This document shows, piece by piece, positions 7,759-16,847 of a stretch of 64,000 nt of DNA (positions are counted from its first letter, which is position 1; each line of letters opens with the position of its first letter). Both the position numbers and the translations under genes were made by a program. Under the pieces are notes generated by a model. That model searched no databases. It was not told where the DNA came from and saw only the letters and a program-made list of their open reading frames with translations. This DNA comes from Streptomyces sp. NBC_00091 (GTDB lineage Bacteria; Actinomycetota; Actinomycetes; Streptomycetales; Streptomycetaceae), in contig NZ_JAPEMA010000004.1 in assembly GCF_026343185.1 (NCBI RefSeq), positions 186,001 to 250,000 of the forward strand, read 5' to 3'.

Positions 7759-8835
7759 ATGAAGGCACTCGTCTTCCACGGGCCCGGACAGACCTCCTGG
7801 CAGGACGTCCCGGACCCTTCCATCAAGGACGCCGCCGACGCGATCGTCCGGGTCGACGCCGTCACCATCTGCGGCACCGACCTGCACATCATCAAGGGCG
7901 ACGTCCCCGAGGTGACACCCGGACGGATCCTGGGCCACGAGGCCGTCGGAACCGTCGTCGAGACCGGAGGTGACGTACGTACCGTCCGCCCCGGTGACCG
8001 CGTCCTGATCTCCTGCATCTCCGCCTGCGGTCGCTGCCGCTTCTGCCGCGAGGCGCACTACGGCCAGTGCCGCGGAGGAGGCGGATGGGTCCTGGGCCAC
8101 ACCATCGACGGCACCCAGGCCGAGTACGTCCGCGTTCCCTTCGCCGACCTCTCCGTCCATCCCCTTCCCAGCGCCCTGGCGAGCCACGAAGCCGTACTGC
8201 TCGCGGACATCTTCCCGACCTCGTACGAGGTGGGTGTCCTCAACGGCAACGTGCGCCCGGGCGACACGGTCGTCGTGGTCGGCGCCGGACCCATCGGCCT
8301 GGCCGCCATCGCCACGGCACAGCTATACAGCCCGTCCCGGATCGTCGCCGTCGACCTCGCGGCTTCCCGCCTAGCAGCTGCGCGGGACCTCGGGGCCGAT
8401 GCGACCGTCAGCGCGCAGGAGGAGCCGGAGCAGCTGGTGGGGGACCTCACGGACGGGCTCGGCGCGGATGTCGTCATCGAGGCCGTCGGCATGCCCGAAG
8501 CCTTCGAGATGTGCACCCGCATGGTCCGCCCGGGCGGCCGGGTCGCCAACATCGGCGTGCACGGCAAGCCCGCCGTCCTCCACCTCGAAGACCTGTGGAT
8601 CAAGGATGTCACCATCACCACCGGCCTCGTCGACACCCACTCGACTCCCATGCTGCTGCGCATGATGGCCGCCGGCCGCCTGCCCGGCGCCGCGATGGTC
8701 ACGCACCGGTTCGAGCTGGACCAGATGGAAGAGGCGTACGACGTCTTCTCCCGCGCCGGCGAGACCGGCGCCCTCAAGGTCGTACTCGGCGGACCGCAGC
8801 ACGACACCGTCGCCGTACCGCCCCAGGAGCAGTGA
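7759..8835 (+). CDS. Zinc-dependent medium-chain alcohol dehydrogenase
   Basis: This is a 358-residue MDR enzyme. Catalytic zinc ligands are visible as C38 in TICGTDLH and H60-E61 in GHEAVG; the structural zinc cluster is C90, C93, C96 and C104 in [16 protein letters not shown]. The NAD(P) site is [13 protein letters not shown] (about 172-184), with the acidic end of beta-2 in VAVDLA suggesting NAD. It probably oxidises or reduces a small alcohol or aldehyde. First gene of a run of tightly coupled plus-strand genes (HTH-flavin barrel, HAD, GH65) behind the paired boxes. S. coelicolor carries a similar gene in its OsdR-controlled region, from memory of that locus. Confidence 0.9.
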   Translation: MKALVFHGPGQTSWQDVPDPSIKDAADAIVRVDAVTICGTDLHIIKGDVPEVTPGRILGHEAVGTVVETGGDVRTVRPGDRVLISCISACGRCRFCREAHYGQCRGGGGWVLGHTIDGTQAEYVRVPFADLSVHPLPSALASHEAVLLADIFPTSYEVGVLNGNVRPGDTVVVVGAGPIGLAAIATAQLYSPSRIVAVDLAASRLAAARDLGADATVSAQEEPEQLVGDLTDGLGADVVIEAVGMPEAFEMCTRMVRPGGRVANIGVHGKPAVLHLEDLWIKDVTITTGLVDTHSTPMLLRMMAAGRLPGAAMVTHRFELDQMEEAYDVFSRAGETGALKVVLGGPQHDTVAVPPQEQ

Positions 8836-8840
8836 TCGCC

Positions 8841-9527
8841 GTGAAGAGCATCCCGCGATCCCCGGAGCAGTCGTCCGGAGAGAGGACCGGACGCACCGAC
8901 CTGGGCCGTCGCCTGGCGGCCCGCCGTGAAGCCCTCGGTCTTAGCCGCGAGGAACTGGGCCAGCGGTGCGGAGCGGATGGTAACTACATCGCGTACCTGG
9001 AGGAGCACGCCGCCGCTCCCGCTATTGGCACCCTCGCTCGCGTCGCTGATGCCCTCGGCCTCACCGTCGACGACCTGACCGGCGCCAGCGCCCATCGAGT
9101 CGCCGGCCGATCCACCGCCCGGCGCGACAGTACCCTCGTACCGCTGGACGAGCCCGAATGCCGGCGCCTGCTGAACACGCACGGCGTGGGCCGCATCGCC
9201 ATCTTCACCCCGGACGGCCCCGCCGTCCTCCCCGTCAACTACCTGATCGCAGGACCCGACATCGCTTTCCGCACCTCCGCGGAAGCCGTCACGGCCAGGG
9301 CCGCCGGAACCGAGGTCGCCTTCGAGATCGACAACATCGACGACGTGACCGCCACTGGTTGGAGCGTGCTGGCGGTGGGCGAACTGGCAGCCGTCACGGA
9401 CCAGCACGAAATTCAACACCTCAACACCACGGCCCGCTCCCAGCCCTGGGCCGGCGGCCCGCGCACCCACTGGATGAAGCTCACCCCCGCCCGCATCACC
9501 GGACGTCGCGTGGTGCACGACTCATGA
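8841..9527 (+). CDS. HTH (XRE)-PNPOx-like flavin split-barrel fusion
   Basis: This 228-residue protein begins with an XRE-type helix-turn-helix (LGRRLAARREALGLSREELG, NYIAYLEEHAAAPAIGTLAR, about 20-85). It ends in a pyridoxamine-phosphate-oxidase-like barrel (LNTHGVGRIAIFTPDGPAVL, PVNYLIAGPDIAFRT, VAFEIDNID, GWSVLAVGELAAV). The fusion suggests a flavin- or F420-responsive DNA-binding protein, not a PLP enzyme. GTG at 8841 is chosen because AGGAG is 11 bases upstream; GTG at 8832 overlaps the previous stop but lies too close to that site. It overlaps the HAD gene by 4 bases. Confidence 0.8.
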   Translation: MKSIPRSPEQSSGERTGRTDLGRRLAARREALGLSREELGQRCGADGNYIAYLEEHAAAPAIGTLARVADALGLTVDDLTGASAHRVAGRSTARRDSTLVPLDEPECRRLLNTHGVGRIAIFTPDGPAVLPVNYLIAGPDIAFRTSAEAVTARAAGTEVAFEIDNIDDVTATGWSVLAVGELAAVTDQHEIQHLNTTARSQPWAGGPRTHWMKLTPARITGRRVVHDS

Positions 9528-10282
9528 ACGACCTACGCGCGGTCGTCTTCGACACCGACGGAGTGCTCCTCGCTACGGCGGACCGCCACGCGGCTGCCTG
9601 GAAGGAGACCTTCGACGGCTGCCTCCCCGAGTGGCAGCCATCGCACGCCGGTGCACGACCGCGCCCGTTCGACGCCGACCGCGAGTACCGGGACCTGGTC
9701 GACGGCCGCTCCCGCCTCGATGGCGTACGCGCATTCCTGACTGCCCGGCACATCGACCTTCCGCCCGGAAGCTCGGAGGATCCGCCAGGGTGCGCCACAG
9801 TCCACGCGGTCGCCGCCCGCAAGGAGGAAGCCTTCTCCACGATGCTGCGAACCGAAGGCGTCCGTGTCTTCGACGACGTGCGGCCCGCGCTCCGGGAACT
9901 GCGGGAGAAGGCGATCCTGTGCGCAGCCGTCTCGGCCTCCCGGCACGCCCGCTCCCTCCTGGAATCCGCAGATCTCCTCAATTACTTCGACGCCTTGGTG
10001 GACGGCCAGGACGCGGCCGCACTCGCCCTGCCAGGCAAACCCGACCCTGCACTCTTCCTCGAAGCTGCCAGCTGCCTCGGCGTGACTCCCGCACACACCG
10101 CCGTGGTGGAGGATGCACTCGCCGGCGTCGAAGCCGGACACCGAGGCCGTTTCCGCCGCGTGGTGGGACTCAACCGCGAAGACGACCCGCACATGAGGGA
10201 CGCCCTGCGCGCACATGGTGCTCACCTCGTCCTCCCCGACCTCGGCGGTCTGCCCGCCGCACTCGAAGGCGAACGCGCGTGA
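9524..10282 (+). CDS. HAD hydrolase, beta-phosphoglucomutase-like
   Basis: These 252 residues carry HAD motif I (VVFDTDGVLL, nucleophile D10 with general acid D12), motif II in CAAVSASRHAR, the motif III lysine in LPGKPDPALFL, and motif IV VVEDALAGVEAG. The cap holds SRLDGVRAFLTARHIDLPPG, typical of beta-phosphoglucomutases. Coupling by a 4-base overlap to a GH65 enzyme makes a disaccharide phosphorylase/beta-phosphoglucomutase module likely: the phosphorylase releases beta-glucose 1-phosphate and this enzyme turns it into glucose 6-phosphate. The exact substrate is not proven. Confidence 0.85.
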   Translation: MNDLRAVVFDTDGVLLATADRHAAAWKETFDGCLPEWQPSHAGARPRPFDADREYRDLVDGRSRLDGVRAFLTARHIDLPPGSSEDPPGCATVHAVAARKEEAFSTMLRTEGVRVFDDVRPALRELREKAILCAAVSASRHARSLLESADLLNYFDALVDGQDAAALALPGKPDPALFLEAASCLGVTPAHTAVVEDALAGVEAGHRGRFRRVVGLNREDDPHMRDALRAHGAHLVLPDLGGLPAALEGERA

Positions 10283-12678
10283 CCACCGTCTGGCGCTGGG
10301 AGTACCCCCGCTACGACCCCAAAACCGAGCGGCTGGTCGAGTCCCTGTGCACCCTGGGCAACGGCCGCTTCGCCACCCGCGGTTCAGCCCCGGAGAGTAT
10401 TGCCGACGACATCCACTACCCGGGCACCTACCTCGCCGGCTGCTACAACCGGCTCGACTCCATCATCGGCGGACGAACGGTCTCCAACGAGGACATGGTC
10501 CGGCTGCCGGACTGGACCGCCCTGAGATACCGCTGCCTGCCCGAGGGCGCACCGCCCGGCGACTGGCTCACACCCGACCACCCGACCCTGCGCCACAGCC
10601 ACGTGTCGCTGGACCTGCACGCCGGAACGCTCACCCGCCGCATGCTCTTCCATGACGCCGAAGGCCGCCGCCTGGGCGTCACCCACACCCGCCTCGTCCA
10701 CATGGGCGACCCGAACCTGGCCGCCCAGAACACGGTGTTCACAGCGTACGGCTGGCGCGGCAGGATCGAGATCGAGTCCGTACTCGACGGCGACGTCACC
10801 AACACGGGAGTCGAGCGCTACCGCGCCCTGGCTGGGCGGCATCTCGTCGAGCACCGGGCCGGAGTGGAGGCGGAGGGCACCGCCTGGCTCTCCTGCACCA
10901 CAACCACCTCCCGGGTACGGATCGGGCTCGCAGTCCGAACATCAGCACGTCCTGTGGCACCGGTGGGCCGGGCATGCACAGCCACCACCGCCACGCAGAC
11001 ATTCGTCCTGCCGATCAAGCGGGCCGCCCCGGTCGTCGTCGTAAAGACCGCCGCCCTGTGCACCTCGCTCGACCGTCCCTCAGCCGATCCGCTGCGGCGG
11101 AGCATCGACTGCGCCACACACGCCCCGGACTTCCCCACCCTACTGGCCTCCCACCGCGCATCCTGGCAACGCCTCTGGAGCGAAGGAGAGTTGAAGGTAC
11201 CCGGAGAGGCCGGCAAGGTTCTGCGGCTGCACGCCTTCCACGTCCTGCAGACCCTCTCGCCGCACACCGCGGAGCTCGACGCCGGCGTTCCCGCCCGCGG
11301 CCTTCACGGCGAGGCGTACCGGGGCCACGTCTTCTGGGACGAGCTGTTCGTCCTGCCCTACCTCGCCCTCCACCTCCCCGAGACCGCCCGAGCCCTGCTG
11401 ATGTACCGGCACCGCCGGCTCCCTGCGGCTCGGGAGACCGCCCGCCGGGCTGGAGCGAAAGGGGCGATGTTTCCCTGGCAGAGCGGCAGTTCCGGCGCCG
11501 AGGAGACGCAGCGGCTGCACCTCAATCCGCGCTCGGGCCGCTGGCTGCCGGACCACTCGCACCTCCAGCACCACGTGGGCTCGGCCATCGCCTGGAACGT
11601 GTGGCAGTACGGGCAGGCCACCGGCGACGCCGGATTCATGCACGGCCCGGGCGCCGAACTCCTCCTGCACATAGCCCGCTTCTGGGCGGACGCGGCAACG
11701 TGGGACACCGGCCTCGGCCGCTACCGGATCCGCGGCGTGGTCGGACCGGACGAATACCACGATGCCTACCCGGACGCTGTCGCTCCCGGGATCGACGACA
11801 ACGCCTACACCAACGTCACCGCCGCGTGGGTACTGGCCCGCGCCCTCGACCTGTACGGGGAACTTCCGCCGGCCCGGCGCGCGGAGCTCCTCACGCATTT
11901 CGGCATCGGCCCCGACGACCTCACCGCCTGGGAGGACGTCTCCCACCGCCTGTACGTGCCGTTCCACCGCGACGTGATCAGCCAGTTCCACGGCTACGGG
12001 GACCTCGCCGAGCTCGACTGGGACGGCTACCGTGCCCGCTACCACGACATCCGGCGCCTGGACCGCATCCTGGAAGCCGAAGGCGACACACCCAACCGCT
12101 ACCAGGCGTCCAAGCAGGCCGACACCCTCATGCTCGGCTACCTCTTCCGCCCCACAGAGCTCGAACAGCTCTTCCTTCGGCTCGGACACCGCCTCGACGA
12201 CGGCCTCTGGCGCAGGACGGTGGACTACTACCTGCGCCGCACCTGCCACGGCTCCACGCTCAGCAGCCTCGTCCACGGCTGGATCCTCGCCCGGGAGCAG
12301 GGCCCGGACGCCTGGCGCTACTGCCAGGAAGCCCTGCTCGGCGACATCACAGACGTCCAGGGCGGCACCACCGGCGAAGGGATCCACCTCGGCGCCATGG
12401 GCGGCACCCTCGACCTCGTCGAGCGCGGCATCGTCGGACTCGAGCCCCACGACGACGGCCTGCACATCGACCCCGTGCCCCTCTCCGAAGTGCCCGGTTC
12501 CTCGTTCTCGATCTCCTACCTGGGGCACCGCGACATCCGTATCCGGTTCCGGCCCGGCCGGCTCGGCATCAGCGTCCCCCCGTCGCTCCTGGGCCCGGTG
12601 CCCCTGGTTCTGCCCGGAGACCGGAAGGAATGTATTGCCGCAGGCCAGGAGCGGTGGTTCCGGTTGCCGAAGGGCTGA
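10279..12678 (+). CDS. Glycoside hydrolase family 65 (disaccharide phosphorylase-like)
   Basis: This 799-residue protein begins at a GTG overlapping the HAD stop. The N-terminal beta-sandwich starts VESLCTLGNGRFATRG. The (alpha/alpha)6 barrel has HVFWDELFVLPYLAL and the general-acid motif VVGPDEYHDAYPD, with E in GPDEYH. Further on, YQASKQADTLMLGYLF and GEGIHLGAMGGTLDLVERG are the usual C-terminal phosphate-binding and core motifs. Such enzymes cleave trehalose, kojibiose or maltose by phosphorolysis. In dormancy this would save ATP when stored trehalose is mobilised (inference). It is followed after 84 bp by a Usp gene. Confidence 0.9.
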   Translation: MTTVWRWEYPRYDPKTERLVESLCTLGNGRFATRGSAPESIADDIHYPGTYLAGCYNRLDSIIGGRTVSNEDMVRLPDWTALRYRCLPEGAPPGDWLTPDHPTLRHSHVSLDLHAGTLTRRMLFHDAEGRRLGVTHTRLVHMGDPNLAAQNTVFTAYGWRGRIEIESVLDGDVTNTGVERYRALAGRHLVEHRAGVEAEGTAWLSCTTTTSRVRIGLAVRTSARPVAPVGRACTATTATQTFVLPIKRAAPVVVVKTAALCTSLDRPSADPLRRSIDCATHAPDFPTLLASHRASWQRLWSEGELKVPGEAGKVLRLHAFHVLQTLSPHTAELDAGVPARGLHGEAYRGHVFWDELFVLPYLALHLPETARALLMYRHRRLPAARETARRAGAKGAMFPWQSGSSGAEETQRLHLNPRSGRWLPDHSHLQHHVGSAIAWNVWQYGQATGDAGFMHGPGAELLLHIARFWADAATWDTGLGRYRIRGVVGPDEYHDAYPDAVAPGIDDNAYTNVTAAWVLARALDLYGELPPARRAELLTHFGIGPDDLTAWEDVSHRLYVPFHRDVISQFHGYGDLAELDWDGYRARYHDIRRLDRILEAEGDTPNRYQASKQADTLMLGYLFRPTELEQLFLRLGHRLDDGLWRRTVDYYLRRTCHGSTLSSLVHGWILAREQGPDAWRYCQEALLGDITDVQGGTTGEGIHLGAMGGTLDLVERGIVGLEPHDDGLHIDPVPLSEVPGSSFSISYLGHRDIRIRFRPGRLGISVPPSLLGPVPLVLPGDRKECIAAGQERWFRLPKG

Positions 12679-12762
12679 CAGGGCAACCAGCGCAAGCTCG
12701 CGTGGCGGTGCGTTCCCGATGCGCACACTGTGGAGGTATCAGCCGTTGGAAGGGTGAACGGG

Positions 12763-13212
12763 ATGGACAGGCAGCAGGAGGCTCCGCGGATCGTGGCGGG
12801 CGTCGACGGATCGCCTTCGTCCCAGGCCGCGCTGCGCTGGGCGGTCCGGTACGCAGGGCTGGTGGGCGGGCGAGTAGAAGCGGTCGCGGCATGGGACCTG
12901 CCCGGTGCCGCGTCGTGGTCGGCCCCGGCGGTCGACGCCACGTTCGACGAGGAAGAGGCCGAACGGCGTCTGGTCGAGGAGGTCCGCACGGTTCTCGGTG
13001 AGGACGGCGCCGCCTCCGTGCACCAGCGCCTGGTGCGCGGCAATCCGGTCGACGTTCTGGTGGATGCGGCAGAAGGCGCGGACCTGCTGGTCGTGGGCAG
13101 CCACGGTCGCGGCGGCTTCAGCCGAGCCCTCCTCGGTTCGGTGAGCCAGCAGGCGGCGCTCCATGCGCCGTGCCCGATCACCATCGTCCGGGCGGACATC
13201 CGCGTCGAGTGA
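12763..13212 (+). CDS. Universal stress protein, single domain
   Basis: The 149-residue Usp domain starts IVAGVDGSPSSQAALRWAVR and ends with the ATP-binding signature VVGSHGRGGFSRALLGSVSQ followed by HAPCPITIV. The G-2x-G-9x-G(S) phosphate-binding pattern is complete, so it belongs to the nucleotide-binding class. The start at ATG 12763 is supported by GGAAGGG 8 bases upstream; a GTG at 12754 is in frame. It lies 84 bp after the GH65 gene and is probably read through from the same operon. M. tuberculosis has several Usp genes under DosR control. Confidence 0.9.
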   Translation: MDRQQEAPRIVAGVDGSPSSQAALRWAVRYAGLVGGRVEAVAAWDLPGAASWSAPAVDATFDEEEAERRLVEEVRTVLGEDGAASVHQRLVRGNPVDVLVDAAEGADLLVVGSHGRGGFSRALLGSVSQQAALHAPCPITIVRADIRVE

Positions 13213-13692
13213 TCCCGCCTCGGGCACGCTGGGCAGGGTGTCCAGTCGGAGCCCAGCCGTAAGGCGTGGGCTGCGGCTTCGGGCTGCGGCGTGACTTGTT
13301 GAGCCCAGCGCACACCCGACGGCCGCGCCCTTGCCGTGTGCGCCGGCCGGTGAGATGGGCCTTCTCCAACACCTGGAGGCGCGTGCCGGTGAGTCGATTC
13401 CCGTCCCCGGGGATCGACGAACAGCTCCCCGATCCGGGTGGACCCGCCCGTCGGCGTCGTGGCACGCAGCGAACGAAGCCTGCCCGCAGATGGCCCTGAG
13501 CAGGGCTAACGCAGTCATGTCACGGTCCGGGCGGCCACTCAGTACCGCGCCTGGGCCGATCGGCCCCGCACCGCAGCGGCCCACTCGGCCCCTTGTGAAT
13601 GGCCCTCGCAGCACTGCGGCCCCGGTGCCCTGCCGCGTGATCGTGGAACCCGGACGCCATTCCGGCGCCGCCTTCCGAAGAGGGTGACCACG
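13213..13692. other. 480-bp non-coding interval before the PEP synthase operon
   Basis: No convincing gene was found on either strand. The right third holds the palindromic boxes at 13524-13591. Open frames here overlap the boxes and have no recognisable product. The left part follows the Usp stop codon. Confidence 0.5.
13524..13591. promoter_or_regulatory. Cluster of GGNCC boxes upstream of the PEP synthase operon
   Basis: The best copy is a perfect GGGCC-GATC-GGCCC at 13553-13566. GGCCC-ACTC-GGCCC follows at 13578-13591 and a weaker GGTCC-GGGC-GGCCA precedes at 13524-13537, giving spacings of 29 and 25 bp. They lie 100-170 bp upstream of a small open frame and 230-300 bp upstream of the PEP synthase start. 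Confidence 0.55.
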
Positions 13693-13788
13693 ATGCAGCG
13701 CATCCAGATCCAGACCCGGCCCAAGCAGCCTCACAAGCCCGCCCCACTGGATCTGCGCACGCCGTCCGGCCGCCCCCTGCCGTACTGA
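13693..13788 (+). CDS. 31-residue hypothetical small protein
   Basis: The frame MQRIQIQTRPKQPHKPAPLD continues LRTPSGRPLPY to a stop 31 bp before the PEP synthase start. GAGGG lies 10 bases upstream of its ATG. It is basic and proline-rich with no recognised family. It sits in the transcript leader between the boxes and the PEP synthase gene, so it may be a real small protein, a leader peptide, or chance. Confidence 0.35.
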   Translation: MQRIQIQTRPKQPHKPAPLDLRTPSGRPLPY

Positions 13789-13819
13789 TCCCTGCCGACA
13801 CGCAGCCCCGGAGGACGTC

Positions 13820-16261
13820 ATGGGACACATGCGACGCATCGCACCGTTCACCGAGCTCGGCCGAGGCGACATCAGCCGGGTCGGCGGCAAGAACGCCTCC
13901 CTTGGAGAGCTGACCAGACGGCTGACCGCAGCCGGCTTGCGCGTGCCGCCCGGCTTCGCAACGAGCGCCGACGCCTATGAGGAACTGCTCGACGGACACG
14001 GGCTGCGCACCCGCATCCAGGAGCAGCTCGACCGGCTCCACGACGGTGTCGCGCTCGAAGACGTCGGAGCGGGCATCCGTTCAATGATCATGGGCGAGCC
14101 TATGCCCGAAGCCCTGACGACCGAGATCATCACGGCGTACGAGGCCCTCGGCCGAGAGATGGGCCGCAGCGACCCGGAGGTCGCCGTACGCAGCAGCGCA
14201 ACCGCCGAGGATCTGCCGGAGGCCAGCTTCGCCGGCCAGCAGGAGACCTATCTGAACGTGAGCGGCGCCGTACAGTTGCTGGACGCGGTGCACCGCTGCT
14301 TCGCCTCCCTCTACACCGACCGCGCGATCGACTACCGGGAGCGGATGGGCTTCGACCACCTCCAGGTCGCCCTGTCCGTCGGTGTCCAGGTGATGGTCCG
14401 CTCCGACCTCGCCGGGGCAGGGGTGATCTTCGCCCTCGACCCGGAGAGCGGCTTCCCGAACGTCGTCGTGGTGAGCGCGGCCTGGGGGCTGGGCGAGACC
14501 GTGGTCAGCGGCCAGACCGACCCCGACGAGTACACCGTCTTCAAGCCCGGCCTCAAGGACCCGGCCCTGGACCCCGTCATCGACGTGCGGATCGGCGCCA
14601 AGCGTCGCAAGGCCGTCTACGCGAAGCGCGGGCTGACCGACACCGTCGACACCGCCCCCGAGGAACAGGCCCGGCGGGTCCTGACCGACGCCGAGGTGCG
14701 GCAGCTCGCCGAGTGGGCCGTCGCCGTCGAGGACCACTACGGCTGTCCGATGGACCTGGAGTGGGCGAAGGGCGGCATCACCGGCGACCTGGCGATCGTG
14801 CAGGCGCGGCCCGAGACCGTGCAGTCCCGACGACGCACCACGACCCTGCGCCGCTGCCGCCTGACCGCCGCCCCGGGTGACGCCCTCGTCGAAGGCATCG
14901 CGGTGGGCGAAGCCATCGGAGCGGGTGCCGTCTGCCGCATGGACACGCCCGTGGACCTGGAACGCTTCCCGGCCGGAGCCGTGCTCGTCACCTCGATCAC
15001 CGACCCGGACTGGGAACCGGCCATGAAGCGTGCCGCAGCCATCGTCACCGACCACGGCGGCCGCACCTCACATGCCGCGATCGTCAGCCGGGAGCTGGGC
15101 GTACCTGCGGTTGTCGGCACCGGGAACGCCACCGCAGTGTTGCGCGACGGCGACGACGTCACCGTCTCGTGCACCGAAGGCAGCCGGGGCAAGGTCTACG
15201 CGGGCTGCCTCCCGTACGAGGAGACCGAGACCGACCTGGCTGCACTGCCCGCCACGCGTACCCGGGTGATGCTCAACCTCGCCGACCCGTCCGCCGCCTT
15301 CCGGTGGTGGCGGCTGCCCGCGGACGGCGTGGGTCTGGCCCGCCTGGAGTTCATCGTCGCGCACCAGGTCAAGGTCCACCCCATGGCCCTCCTGCACCCG
15401 GAACGCCTGGATGCGGCCGACCGCTGCGCCATCGACCAGCTCACGGAGGGCTACCTCGACCGCGGCCGGTACTTCACCGACCGCCTCGCGTACGGCATCG
15501 CCCGGATCGCCGCCTCCCGCTGGCCCGACCCCGTCGTCGTCCGCACCAGCGACTTCAAGACCAACGAGTACGCCAAGCTCCTCGGCGGCCGCCCCTTCGA
15601 ACCGGTCGAGGCCAATCCGATGATCGGATGGCGCGGCGCCAGCCGCTACTACAGCGACGGCTACCGGGAAGGCTTCGCCCTCGAATGCCAGGCCCTTCGC
15701 CGGGTGCGCGAGGAGATGGGCCTGACCAACGTCATCGTCATGATCCCGTTCTGCCGCACCCTGGAAGAGGCCGACAAGGTCCTCGAAGTGATGGCGGCTG
15801 AAGGACTCCGGCGCGGCGAGAACGGCCTCAAGGTCTACGTGATGGCAGAGATCCCCTCCAACATCCTCCTCGCCCAGGACTTCGCCGAGCGCTTCGACGG
15901 CTTCTCCATCGGCAGCAACGACCTCACGCAGCTCACCCTCGGCGTCGACCGCGACTCCGAAGCCCTCGCCCACGTCTTCGACGAGAACAACCCAGCCGTC
16001 ACCGACCTCATCCGGATCCTCCTCCCACGGGTCCAGACCCTGGGACGCCCGGTGGGCCTGTGCGGACAGCGGCCCAGCGACGACCCGGCCTATGCCGCCT
16101 TCCTCGTTCATGCCGGCATCGACTCGATCTCCGTCGCCCCTGACAGCTTCGCCGCCGTCAAGCAGCACGTCGCCGTCGCCGAGGAGCGGCGCTACGGGGA
16201 GGACCGAATGGTCCCCGTATGGATCCGTCCGGCCCAAGCGGAGCAGCCGTCGGCCGCGTGA
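13820..16261 (+). CDS. ppsA: Phosphoenolpyruvate synthase (PEP-utilising enzyme)
   Basis: The 813 residues are in the order of PpsA: an ATP-grasp-like nucleotide-binding domain (GGKNASLGELTRRL, VAVRSSATAEDLPEASFAGQ, about 15-330), the swivelling phosphohistidine domain with DHGGRTSHAAIVSREL (H418), and the PEP/pyruvate barrel (about 480-790) with LCGQRPSD (C748). The reaction is ATP plus pyruvate plus water to AMP, PEP and phosphate. RBS GGAGG lies 7 bases upstream. First enzyme of the operon that continues into the flavodoxin. S. coelicolor has a PPDK-type gene in its OsdR region, from memory. It probably restores PEP when respiration is low (inference). Confidence 0.88.
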   Translation: MGHMRRIAPFTELGRGDISRVGGKNASLGELTRRLTAAGLRVPPGFATSADAYEELLDGHGLRTRIQEQLDRLHDGVALEDVGAGIRSMIMGEPMPEALTTEIITAYEALGREMGRSDPEVAVRSSATAEDLPEASFAGQQETYLNVSGAVQLLDAVHRCFASLYTDRAIDYRERMGFDHLQVALSVGVQVMVRSDLAGAGVIFALDPESGFPNVVVVSAAWGLGETVVSGQTDPDEYTVFKPGLKDPALDPVIDVRIGAKRRKAVYAKRGLTDTVDTAPEEQARRVLTDAEVRQLAEWAVAVEDHYGCPMDLEWAKGGITGDLAIVQARPETVQSRRRTTTLRRCRLTAAPGDALVEGIAVGEAIGAGAVCRMDTPVDLERFPAGAVLVTSITDPDWEPAMKRAAAIVTDHGGRTSHAAIVSRELGVPAVVGTGNATAVLRDGDDVTVSCTEGSRGKVYAGCLPYEETETDLAALPATRTRVMLNLADPSAAFRWWRLPADGVGLARLEFIVAHQVKVHPMALLHPERLDAADRCAIDQLTEGYLDRGRYFTDRLAYGIARIAASRWPDPVVVRTSDFKTNEYAKLLGGRPFEPVEANPMIGWRGASRYYSDGYREGFALECQALRRVREEMGLTNVIVMIPFCRTLEEADKVLEVMAAEGLRRGENGLKVYVMAEIPSNILLAQDFAERFDGFSIGSNDLTQLTLGVDRDSEALAHVFDENNPAVTDLIRILLPRVQTLGRPVGLCGQRPSDDPAYAAFLVHAGIDSISVAPDSFAAVKQHVAVAEERRYGEDRMVPVWIRPAQAEQPSAA

Positions 16262-16306
16262 CAGTGGCATCAGCCCCGCACCACGGAAAACCAAGGAGCA
16301 CCCGCC

Positions 16307-16804
16307 ATGAGCACTAAGCGAGTCCTGGTCGCCTACGGCACCAAGCACGGAGCCACCGCAGGCATCGCCGAGCAGATCGGAGAGACCCTCCGCGAGGACG
16401 GTCTCGACGCCGTCGTCCTGCCCGCCGACGACGTCCACGACGTGCGCGCCTACGACGCCGTCGTCCTCGGCGGCTCCCTCTACGCCGGCCACTGGAGCAG
16501 CAAGGCCAAGCACTGCGCCGAACGCAATGCCGACTCCCTGCGGCACCGCCCGGTGTGGATGTTCAGCAGCGGCCCGCTCGACCGCTCCGCCGAGGAACAC
16601 GACATCCCCCCGGTCTCCGCGGTCGCCCGGGAGATGCAGCTGGTCGGAGCGCGCGAGCACATGACCTTCGGCGGCAGCATCACGGCTCACACCCCAGGCT
16701 TCCTCGCCAAGGCCCTGACCCGCCAGGGCAAGGGCGGAGACTTCCGCAACCCCGAGCGGATCCAGAAGTGGGCCCACCACATCAGCGCCGAGCTCGCCGC
16801 CTGA
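16307..16804 (+). CDS. Flavodoxin-domain protein
   Basis: This is a 165-residue protein with an FMN phosphate loop at the N-terminus (VLVAYGTKHGATAGIAEQIG) and the isoalloxazine-binding loops VVLGGSLYAGHW and MFSSGPLD. The architecture resembles HemG-type or long-chain-like flavodoxin domains found alone in actinobacteria. It follows PEP synthase by 45 bp and precedes the Rv1733c-like gene, in the same direction. It is probably a redox carrier; no partner can be named. AAGGAG lies 10 bases upstream of its ATG. Confidence 0.85.
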   Translation: MSTKRVLVAYGTKHGATAGIAEQIGETLREDGLDAVVLPADDVHDVRAYDAVVLGGSLYAGHWSSKAKHCAERNADSLRHRPVWMFSSGPLDRSAEEHDIPPVSAVAREMQLVGAREHMTFGGSITAHTPGFLAKALTRQGKGGDFRNPERIQKWAHHISAELAA

Positions 16805-16847
16805 AGGGAGGGCCCCGGCTCGGCATGCACCAGCACGGAGGCGTGCC

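Noticed and set aside
13331..13687. A plus-strand frame across the PEP synthase boxes
   Set aside because: Its sequence is set by the palindromes, it has no recognisable family and no good ribosome-binding site.
12739..13890. A long minus-strand frame covering Usp and the PEP synthase leader
   Set aside because: It mirrors the GC-rich codons of the Usp gene, crosses the operator boxes and shows no domain.
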